Source of the DNA: Ophioceras dolichostomum
Taxonomy: Eukaryota; Ascomycota; Sordariomycetes; Magnaporthales; Ophioceraceae
DNA: 15,358 bases
Assembly (NCBI GenBank): GCA_003049485.1
Contig: PYST01000578.1
Span: 1-15,358 of the forward strand
Reading direction: 5' to 3'
The translations under genes and the position numbers were made by a program. This document shows, piece by piece, positions 1-7,145 of the stretch; positions within the stretch are counted from its first letter, which is position 1, and every line of letters starts with the position of its first letter. The notes beneath the pieces are model-generated. The model was not told the origin of the DNA, searched no databases, and saw only the letters and a list, made by a program, of their open reading frames with translations.

Positions 1-822
1 GGCATGGGGTTAGGGGAGTCGTGTAGGTAGTTAGTTTTACTGTCATGCTGTCAAGTGTTCCTTGCCTACTTGAAGGATTAAGGTACGAGTGTCGATAGGA
101 GGTATTGGTTTTCTCTCATCTTCTTGTCCCCCTGGCTCAAGTGTATACTCTATATTTGTTGGAAGGCCAGGGTCCAATTGGAAAAGACACGCGTGTGGGA
201 AACCGATTCTATTGATCTGAATGATGTACGAGGAAGAGAAAAAGCTAGTCTACGCGTGGGCCGGAGGGAGTGCTTTTGTAGGCGACTGCTGAGGGTCCAC
301 GTGATCTGGATGTCTTGATGACCGAGGCAACTAGTTCCTCATGGGTGCAGAGAGGTGCACCCAGTGGTTCAACAATTTCTACTATAGTTATTATAATAAT
401 CAACTCAGTCATACTAGGAATAGCGTTATGCTAGTAACGCGAAGGTCTGAAGGACTCGATAATATGTGCTGCTCGCGTTATAGCCGACGTAATTATCGCG
501 CTTTTCCCTCTTGACAACGCCACTAAAATAAACCAAAGACTATGAAACCATCGGGAGACGACTACACCTCTAGTACCGCCCCGAGCGGTTCACCGGAGGT
601 TGACGAGACCCATTTACTCGTTTCAAATATTCATGGCACGAAAGAGGATTAAATCTTCTCCGCTTCCAAAAGAACGGTTCCGATCAAGAAAACGGTCCTG
701 ATCGCGAAGGCGCCACTGCGACGATCGGATGCAAAAGCCTCGCTAAAGCTGAGCAGATTGTGGACCTGTTCAATAAGAAAAGCCTGTGTGAGGGCGGACC
801 TGCGATGGGGGCACAGATTGCC

Positions 823-853
823 ACACCTTCAGAGGCCTACAAGCCTCTGGTGT
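823..853. repeat. Small inverted repeat
   Basis: CAGAGGC (830-836) and GCCTCTG (843-849) flank a 6-nt loop, with further ACAC/GTGT pairing outside a 3-nt bulge. Function unknown; it abuts the direct-repeat block. Confidence 0.6.
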
Positions 854-1003
854 CTTGACGTCCAGTTTCGGAACGCGTTTGAAGGCCGACGCATTCGATG
901 TGAGTATTCTCCATGTCCGACGCATTCGATGTAAGTATCTTGACATCCAGTTTCGGAGTTTTCTGGTAAGTTTCGGAAGTCCGACCGACGCATTCCATGT
1001 GAA
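853..1003. repeat. Interspersed short direct repeats
   Basis: Unit A, tcttgacgtccagtttcgga, occurs at 853-872 and again at 938-957 with one change. Unit B, ccgacgcattcgatgtgagt, occurs at 886-905, at 917-936 with one change, and at 985-1003 with a diverged end. They alternate A-B-B-A-B. No coding capacity is evident. Confidence 0.85.
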
Positions 1004-1248
1004 CAAATAGTAAGATCTAACAGACAGGTGTTTAATGCACGGTAAGCTTAGGACTCCCAAGAATCGACTGCCCCTGATAACGGAAGGAATGCCCACATGA
1101 GATAGATCGACTACAAAGTCCTCTCCCTTTGAGGCAGCCAGTCTTTACCAGAGTTAAGAAGAATACATCACTCTTTTTCCCTCCTAATTTTGCTAGGTTG
1201 GTTCTCCTTAGAACACCCCCAACAACCGGCCTGGGGTGATTCGGTAAA

Positions 1249-1287
1249 TACTACTTTTTCCCACCTCAGCGGCGAGATGGTGGCGGA
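1249..1287 (-). other. Possible decayed copy of the GMC exon 2/intron 2 junction
   Basis: Compared without gaps to 3522-3560 this stretch matches at 32 of 39 positions, including the PPSSRRW-encoding bases and the splice-donor area. Four of seven differences are G to A on the coding strand. A second collinear match (TAGGTTGGT, 1194-1202 versus 3349-3357) lies further downstream in the same orientation. No open frame remains. Confidence 0.35.
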
Positions 1288-1366
1288 AACTTTCTATTAG
1301 CTTGTGCGCCAAAAAGCTACATTTTAACTACGCGTAATGATGCTCAACAGAGTCCAACGGGTTACA

Positions 1367-3816
1367 TCACCCCAACGCTAAGATCGTCTTCGCCGCGTGC
1401 TCCGCGAGGATTGCGATGGCCACCTGGGGATTGACCGTCCCGATGGAGTTCAGGATGCTCGCATCTACTACATGCAGGTTCTTGGTGCCGTACACCTGTG
1501 TGTTTAAATCAATCACCGACGTGCCGCCGCCGCCGCCGAGGCCAGAATCTGGGCCAAGATGTGTGGTGCCGCACCAATGGAAGCCGGAACGCGCGGCAGT
1601 AATGGGTTGCTGATGGCAGAGAATATTAGTTTATTTATCGCGAGAAGCAAAAGCTCCCACTACTTAATAGGAGACTGTGAGGGGGTGAAAGAAAGAACAG
1701 GTAAGCAGACAGCAGCAACACTTACGCCTTGCAGCCATGAGCGCACATCCTGACCTGAAGCTGGAGAGAGCATCGTTGCCCCCGGAATAGACGATATAAC
1801 GCCGACGACGGATTCAACCGCCGAAACCAAAGCCTCGAAGTCGTGGCCTCCGGGGTCGTTGACGTAGGGCAGAGTCGAGGGGCTCATCATGAGCGAAGAG
1901 TCGATCGTGACTCTTCCTCTCGACGTTTTCCCAGAGCCTTCGGCAACGATGATCATTGCGGTGTCTGATAAGAAGCCGCGTGAAAAGAAATGGTACAAGT
2001 TAGTAGTGAGGTCATTGCCTCTGGATCTCTCTCTTGCTCCTTTCTCTCTCTTTCTCTCTGTGAGAGAGAAAAGGAGGTAAATGGTACTCCTGAAGGGAAC
2101 GTTGCCTCTCACTTACTATTTGCTTGTTGCGGCTGGGCGAGGAACGAGGTCCACTGGAAGTGCCGAGTCACGGCGTCGGCACCCTCAAGGGCGTTGAAGA
2201 ATACGGGGTTGACTGTCGACTGTCCGAGAATGCCGGTTCGGTTCGCTGAAAAAGCGAAGAAGATGGGAGGATGGAGTGGGTGTGCGTTAAAAATAATTGG
2301 TTGGAGACGCAGAAGTCGCTAAATTGGTCTGGACGCTAGAGGTGTACGTGTGATGAAGTATAGACGGGGTAGGGCACGGTTCTTACCGAGATATCTATCT
2401 CTATCCCTGGGAGGCGGGTTCTCGTAGGCCCCGGAAATGTCATAGTTGACGATATCTGGGTGACGGAACGCGATTAGGCTCTAAGGAGAGGTTGTCAGGG
2501 CTCGGTCAGCAAAGATGACGAAAGTGTTAAGCCGTGGAAAGCAAGGAGACAGACATTAGGAAATAAAACGAGAACAATGGATAGGATAGGGGCTGGACAC
2601 ATACGTGAAAGTGGTCATCGAGTCCGTATCCAACCGGCAAGTCGATCCACTGCGGCTTATCGACCATCGCGCCCCCCTCAACGGCCTTGACAATCTGCAG
2701 CTGGTCAGCCGGTCCGATACCGCTGCGGAACAGGATTTTGGCTGTGCCAAACACGCCCGCCGACAAAATCACCCTCCCTCGCGGCGCAAGTGGCACCACC
2801 CCAGAGTGTCCCCCTTCCCCGGTGGACTCGACCTGCACGCCCGTCACCACGCTCCCCCTCCGCACGACCCGGCTGACAAGCGTGTTGGTCCACATCTCAA
2901 ACGTGTTCCTGGCAGCAGCCGAGACCAGATACGTCTCCATCACGCCGCCCCGCTCGCCGTGGCGGAACATGAACGGCGTGCGGGAGAACGTCATGTTCCT
3001 CTCGTCCGGGTGCACGTTCGGCGCGACTTCTTCCCAGCCCTTGCTTCCCAGCGCAGCCCTAATGATGTCTGACGCCTGCTGGTAGTGGAGCACGCCGTCG
3101 GCGGGCGGCGTGTACGTCCACGGCACACGGGCGAACACCCTGTCTGTGGCGGCGGCGAGGTCGGCGGACCGCCAGCCGGGCGGGTAGTGCAGGTCCCAGT
3201 CGAAGGAGGAGGGTTTCATGAACAGGCCGCCGTTGATGGCTGTGCCGCCGCCTAGGACGCAGCTAGTTAGGACGGAGACGTCTGGGCAGCCTATGCCGGC
3301 TGGGTCGCCGATTACTGTGCTGTAGAGGGCGGGCACGTCGAAGCGAGTTAGGTTGGTGCCTTCGAGCCAGGCTGGGCTCATGGCTTTGCGGGCGAGGGGA
3401 GGCCACGGCGACGTCTTAGCTTTTGAACTATAACAGGGGCAGTACTAGTATCTAAGATATGTATGGTATATACATATTTTAGATACTACTATATATGTAT
3501 CAGGGGCTTGGGTAACCCGGTCACTACTTACTCCCTCCCCAGCGGCGAGACGATGGCGGACCCCTCTCGATCAGGAGCACGCGCTTCCCACTGGCTGAGA
3601 GTTTGTCCGCCACGGGAATGCCGCCGGCGCCGGAGCCAACGACGACATAGTCATATATCCCTTGGCACGGAAGCGTGTTAGCGGCAACGGGCGAGAAAAC
3701 TGCGGGATAGATAGTTCGTCAGCCGTCTGCCGAGCTATGGGTCTGACCACCCCGTGAGCTAGAATTCACTTACTGCCTGCTAGAGCTATGCCCCGTATCA
3801 AGTTCACCTTCCGCAT
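1367..3816 (-). CDS. Secreted GMC-family FAD oxidoreductase, cellobiose-dehydrogenase flavin-domain-like
   Basis: Flavoenzyme expected to oxidise an alcohol, lactol or sugar hydroxyl. Exons: 3816-3774, 3699-3532, 3383-2605, 2480-2387, 2245-2117, 1964-1726, 1609-1367. Total 1695 nt, 564 residues, all phases closing. The 43-nt first exon begins at ATG 3816 (CAGAATGCGG) and, with exon 2, encodes a short signal peptide (residues 1-21, likely cleavage after PVAA). FAD-binding GSGAGG is at 36-41, followed by LLIERG and RWGGTMSPAWLEGTNLTRFD, GGGTAINGG, LPVGYGLDDH, and YLANRTGILGQ. The catalytic pair is His495 in SGFHWCGT and Asn544 in GTVNPQ. These resemble the flavin domain of cellobiose dehydrogenase, but no cytochrome domain or cellulose-binding module is present. 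Secreted GMC enzymes are known in fungal polyketide clusters (patulin synthase PatE). Its position beside a PKS suggests tailoring outside the cytosol. A stand-alone carbohydrate oxidase is the alternative. Exon 1 rests on splice and signal-peptide logic only. Confidence 0.92.
1610..1725 (-). other. GMC intron 6 (116 nt)
   Basis: Donor GTAAGT after WLQG, acceptor CCATCAG, CTAAT branch-like site upstream. The following exon carries both catalytic residues and the TGA at 1369-1367. Confidence 0.88.
1965..2116 (-). other. GMC intron 5 (152 nt) with TACTAAC branch site
   Basis: Donor GTAAGT, a textbook TACTAAC at 2005-1999, and acceptor TTATCAG. It contains a purine/pyrimidine-rich stretch with a perfect 9-bp inverted repeat (2051-2059 and 2063-2071, 3-nt loop). 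Confidence 0.88.
2246..2386 (-). other. GMC intron 4 (141 nt)
   Basis: Donor GTAAGA and acceptor TTTTTCAG; splicing restores RYLANRTGILGQS, a strongly conserved segment of cellobiose-dehydrogenase-like flavin domains. Confidence 0.88.
2481..2604 (-). other. GMC intron 3 (124 nt)
   Basis: Donor GTATGT, GCTGAC branch-like site and acceptor CCTTAG; phase 0, between GLDDHFH and SLIAFRHPDIV. Confidence 0.85.
3384..3531 (-). other. GMC intron 2 (148 nt) carrying a long AT-rich inverted repeat
   Basis: Donor GTAAGT and acceptor CGCAAAG; splicing gives RRWGGT-MSPAWLEG, matching the family. The middle holds a strong hairpin-forming inverted repeat (3443-3491). Confidence 0.88.
3443..3491. repeat. 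Near-perfect inverted repeat in GMC intron 2
   Basis: Arms 3443-3464 and 3470-3491 are complementary at 20 of 22 positions, and the inner 19 bp (3446-3464 with 3470-3488) at 18 of 19. The loop is 5 nt (ggtat). It is AT-rich and would form a stable hairpin in the pre-mRNA. Confidence 0.85.
3700..3773 (-). other. GMC intron 1 (74 nt)
   Basis: Donor GTAAGT, branch-like GGCTGACG and acceptor CCCGCAG. An in-frame TGA just before the acceptor shows that coding cannot continue upstream without it. It joins ALAG to IFSPVAANTLP. Confidence 0.8.
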
Positions 3817-4702
3817 TCTGACAGCCTTAATGGAAGAAAGGTGTAACAATTCTCAAAGAAGATTGTCGTCAAGTACAAGCGAAGCTAGCAAGAGAGCATC
3901 TCGTAAAAGCATGAAGTACAGCTGCCCCCTTATTATAACCCATCCTCCTTCAGCATTCGACTGTTCCACTTTCCTCTATTCCGTATTAGACTATTCCACT
4001 TTCCCTAGCAATCGTCTAGATTCATGCCTAAATAGGAGGGTATTTGGTCAGAAAGAAAGCACTTATGTGGGTAAGGTGTGGTAGTCTCGTCCGTGACGGC
4101 CACTGGATCCGGGTTTATGTTGTACGGTAAGCCGAAAAGAATCATTTCACGGAATAGGGCGAATCGGAGAGATCATTCTCGGACTTTACATGCCTAATCC
4201 GGTAGTGCGGACCCGAAACCTGACGCAAGTGGATCGGCGCGCGAGCTTCCTCGGAGAAAGGTGGTGAGCAAAAACATCTCCGTAATCCCGGTTTTTGTGG
4301 GTACAGCCCTACGGCATTAGCGGCGTGCTTCCCTACTTCCTAACTAGGTCCCCATCATCAAAATGCATGGGAGTTCGTTCAGGAATTGATAAGATCTTAC
4401 GACATTACGCGATATGCGGGGTTCCCCAGGTTTTGTAATGGCTCGGCGAAATCCTTCTGGTGTGTGTTCGCTAGGGCCTTGAGATTTCGCTAGCATCATA
4501 CTAAGCGTCCGGAACTGGGTCCCTCGTTGAGAGCTGCACGGTAAGAACCCAATTACAAGAGCGCAAATGCAAGGACCTGGCATATTATCGTGCCAAGGCT
4601 ATCAGGCCACCCTGACAGGATGAACCCAGCAAGGGAATCTTGAGGGGAAGGTCCTGGGTTCTCCTCTAACGGCGACCGCAGTGGCAGCTTGTCACCTTTG
4701 CA
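3817..4702. other. Intergenic region between hydrolase 3' end and GMC start
   Basis: No gene supported. The left part should hold the GMC promoter (paired repeats, TATA-like site). An imperfect palindrome TCGGAGA-gatcat-TCTCGGA lies at 4164-4183, and a third TCGGAGA at 4251-4257. The right part should hold the hydrolase 3' UTR. Confidence 0.6.
3959..4004. promoter_or_regulatory. Paired direct repeat upstream of the GMC gene
   Basis: gactgttccactttcc (3959-3974) and gactattccactttcc (3989-4004) match at 15 of 16 bases, with starts 30 bp apart, about three helical turns. They sit 143-188 bp upstream of the GMC ATG. A TATA-like TATAATA (minus strand, 3937-3931) lies between them and the ATG. 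This suggests a regulator binding site, but no known motif is recognised. Confidence 0.4.
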
Positions 4703-6069
4703 TCATGAGTCCTTGATCTCAAAGACGCCCGTCGCCTTCGGGTCCGACAGACACCAAGTGATGCCACCATACATGGTCTGGTTCCAGCGTTCCGTCTCTG
4801 AAAGCTTGTCTCCGCCGTACATCGGGAACCCATGAGGCATGCCCGGGAAGACAGTCACGTCTGTAGGGACTCTGTCGTAGAGGAGAGGAGGCAAGGCAAA
4901 GCCAGCCAGCCTGTCGTCAGCAGCATTCTTGGTAAGCGGGTATCCGGAGAAGCCGCAGCCACACACACACCTACACCCATATACACACCTATATAGGTGT
5001 ACATATTTCCATAGTGCATATCTGTCCGCCCCCGCTCCAATCATCAAAGCTCAAGGGGAGGACGAGGACAAGAGGGGAGTGCAACAAGACCACACAAAGA
5101 GATCAAGGAGCACAGCAGGCAGGCAGGCAGCAACACTTACCCGTTATCCGCCAGCTTCTTCGCGTAAAGCAACCCCTCATCCCTCAACGGGTCCATCCCC
5201 GCAACGCCGAACACCGTGGGCGGCATTCCCCTCGCCATCTCGCCGGGGATGTTCCCCGGATTCAGCAGGTAGTCCTTCGGGTCCGACTCCGCGATCGCCA
5301 GCTACTTCATGAAGAACTCCATCCTCGAAACTAGCAGGATCGGCGCGTCCCTGCACTGGGCGAACGAACCCTTCTGCTCCTCCTCTTCGTTCTCCGCAGC
5401 TACCCTCAGCTCGGCGTTGCGGCACGCCGTGTTCGCGACGCAGGGGATCATCAGCACCTGGCCCCTCAGCTTCGGCAGCGCCGCGAGCTTCTCGTGACCC
5501 GGGAGGTGCAGGTGGTGCGCGACGATGAGGGAGGAGGTGAGGTGCGCGCCGGCCGAGATGCCGCCCACGACGACGCGTTGCGGGTCCACGCCCAGCTCCG
5601 CGGCGTGCTCGTGCAGCCAGGCGTACGCGTCGATTGCGTCGTGCCAGGCGGTCGGGTAGGGGTTCTGCGGCGTGTGGCGATAGTTGACGTTCAGCACGAC
5701 GCAGCCGGTCTCGAGGGCGGCGCGCGCGCAGAGCCCGTCCTCGGAGGCGAGCGTGCCGAAGAAGAAGCCGCCGCCGTGGAGGTGGAGGTACGCTGGCAGG
5801 AGCTCGTTAGTAGTAGAGGCCGTAGAGGCGCGTTGGTAGGATCGCGCTGGGAGAAGGGCGCCGCTGCCGTCGCGGGTCGGAATGGAGTAGTCCTTGACGA
5901 GGAGCCGCGGGGCAAGCGGGAGGAATATGGCGGCGGAGGCGACTTCGCGGCGGCCGTTGTTCTCTGCGCGGATTTCTTCGAGCGTGAGACCCTGTGGTGG
6001 GGGTGGGAGGGTTGCTTCTACGGCAAGCCACTCTGGGGAGGGGATGCCGTAGCGGGTGAAGTCTGCCAT
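4703..6069 (-). pseudogene. Alpha/beta-hydrolase (HSL-like, fold-3 carboxylesterase family) interrupted by an in-frame TAG
   Basis: Family members hydrolyse carboxyl esters or thioesters. Exons 6069-5141 and 4871-4703 give 1098 nt (365 codons plus stop). The intron 5140-4872 (GTAAGT...CGACAG) joins KKLADNG to VPTDVTVFPGMPHGF. The start ATG has a good ACCATGGCA context and there is no signal peptide, so a cytosolic enzyme is expected. Oxyanion motif HGGG is at 98-101, nucleophile Ser172 lies in GGISAGA, the acid is Asp293 in VAGMDPLRDEG, and His323 lies in PGMPHGF. Codon 256 (5304-5302) is TAG inside EFFMK-stop-LAIAESDPKD; both sides align with the family and share one frame. Translation would stop at 255 residues, before Asp293 and His323. 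The cause may be a true nonsense allele, a sequencing error or readthrough. It lies between the PKS and the oxidoreductase on the same strand, so release or ester trimming of the polyketide is a plausible former or current role. It is not the LovG/FSH1 type. Confidence 0.9.
4872..5140 (-). other. Hydrolase intron (269 nt) with palindrome
   Basis: Donor GTAAGT, GCTGAC branch-like site and CGACAG acceptor; phase 2. It is the longest intron in the window. It carries TG/CA dinucleotide runs and a perfect 16-bp palindrome, ACACCTATATAGGTGT, at 4985-5000. Confidence 0.88.
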
Positions 6070-6089
6070 GGTATGAGGTAGGCAAGCAC

Positions 6090-6111
6090 CTAGGTAGGTA
6101 CTTAGGTAGGT
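6090..6111. repeat. 11-bp tandem TAGGTAGGT repeat upstream of the hydrolase start
   Basis: CTAGGTAGGTA (6090-6100) is followed by CTTAGGTAGGT (6101-6111). Read on the minus strand, the leader has repeated CTACCT motifs 20-45 bp before the ATG. It may be part of the 5' UTR or core promoter. Confidence 0.7.
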
Positions 6112-6220
6112 CGGTGCCTCGTTGAGGGGTTTGGGCCTAGGGAATGGAAGTTCAACGTCCGGCAGGCTTCTTTGTTATCAGGCGTTCGTGATGAGAGAAT
6201 CGGACTTTGTACAGTCTACG

Positions 6221-6225
6221 ATTGG
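6221..6225 (-). promoter_or_regulatory. CCAAT box candidate of the hydrolase gene
   Basis: CCAAT on the minus strand about 152 bp upstream of the hydrolase ATG, a usual distance for CCAAT-binding-complex sites in ascomycetes. Short motif, so chance occurrence is possible. Confidence 0.3.
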
Positions 6226-7011
6226 ATGAGGACGTCCTCGTGGAAGGAGAAAACATTCGTGAGCAAGAATTAGGAAGTACCGAGGTCTGGTCTGGTGCAA
6301 CTCGCATGATCGTCCACAATCGGTCGTGTGTTGCGTCTAGCGCTTCCCGTGCCTGCTTGCTGCAGGAGTGTCTGGTTAGTTCTGGCTTTGCGCGGGGTCA
6401 TGGTCCGTGGCACTCAAGCATCAATTCGGCGTGAAAATGCCCCGACTTTACGTTTCTTCGGCAGATGCTCCCGAGCCGAACTCCAGTAATGGTACCGGAC
6501 CCCCTTCGGATGCGACAGAAAGTTAGAATGGTTTTCGTTGTGCTCCAAGTGGTAGTTGCTTCGACAGGGCTAGGGAGGGAATGGCGTCAAGAACAAGCTC
6601 ATGCCATACGGAACGACAATGACATCGTCATCAGGGCTACAAGTTGCGACAACCCATAGGCTACACCTTAGACATGAGGGAAAACAATGCAAAGTATAAA
6701 ATCATAATATTGTCAATGCTATTAAATATTCCAGAAAAATCACAAACGCCTATCCTGTCCTGATGATCCGATTTCTAGCAACAAAAATCAGGGCTCCTGC
6801 CAGCGGGAACGTGGGAAGAGTGGCAAATACCTTGAAAAATAATAAGAGCAGTTGCGTCTCAGGGTCTCGACAAACGGCAGAAACAGCAGCAAATCAAAGA
6901 ACAGCCAAACGAAGGCGTAGAAGAAAGCAAAGAGAGAAGAAATGATCAAGAGCAAAGAGCAACGGGAGACTACTCGGCAAGGCCAAACATGTTTCCAGAT
7001 CTCGTCATGTC

Positions 7012-7055
7012 CATCCATCAATGTCATCAACCACATCCATCAATGTTATCAACCA
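7012..7055. repeat. 22-bp tandem duplication just 3' of the PKS
   Basis: Two units (7012-7033 and 7034-7055) differ at one base (gtcatc versus gttatc). They lie about 90-135 bp beyond the PKS stop codon and so probably in its 3' UTR. Confidence 0.85.
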
Positions 7056-7145
7056 CATTACCCCGATCGCCCTTCCACAATCCACCTTCCTCCCCTCTCA
7101 CATCCCATCGCCTCCATGTTCGTCTGCTCCCACCCATCGCCCACC

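Larger units (their letters stand above)
1..1366. other. Gene-poor left flank
   Basis: No gene I can support. It contains the direct-repeat block (853-1003), a small hairpin (823-853), a GCGTTA/TAACGC inverted pair (423-440), an 18-bp imperfect tandem (673-708) and the possible GMC-like remnant near 1194-1287. An open plus-strand frame at 604-855 has coding-like codons but no good start. The 3' UTR of the GMC gene should lie in its right end. Confidence 0.6.
6070..7145. other. Intergenic region between PKS 3' end and hydrolase start
   Basis: No gene supported on either strand. It holds the PKS 3' UTR with the 22-bp tandem, an AT-rich stretch at 6660-6760, and the hydrolase promoter with a CCAAT box and the TAGGTAGGTA tandem. 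Confidence 0.6.

Noticed and set aside
361..440. AT-rich palindrome and GCGTTA/TAACGC pair as a transposon end
   Set aside because: Arms are only 6-14 bp, with no matching second end, target-site duplication or transposase.
4344..4583. 79-codon minus-strand open frame
   Set aside because: No family features, no splice logic and no coding-like codon bias; falls in the hydrolase 3' flank.
5260..5340. A small intron that would remove the TAG of the hydrolase
   Set aside because: No acceptable donor and acceptor pair of realistic length surrounds it, and the flanking residues are all family-like coding sequence.
5494..6081. 195-codon plus-strand open frame
   Set aside because: Antisense to the hydrolase exon; composition typical of a shadow frame.
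6788..7036. 82-codon minus-strand open frame with hydrophobic stretch
   Set aside because: Lies in the PKS 3' UTR region; the hydrophobicity comes from T-rich DNA and no homology is recognised.
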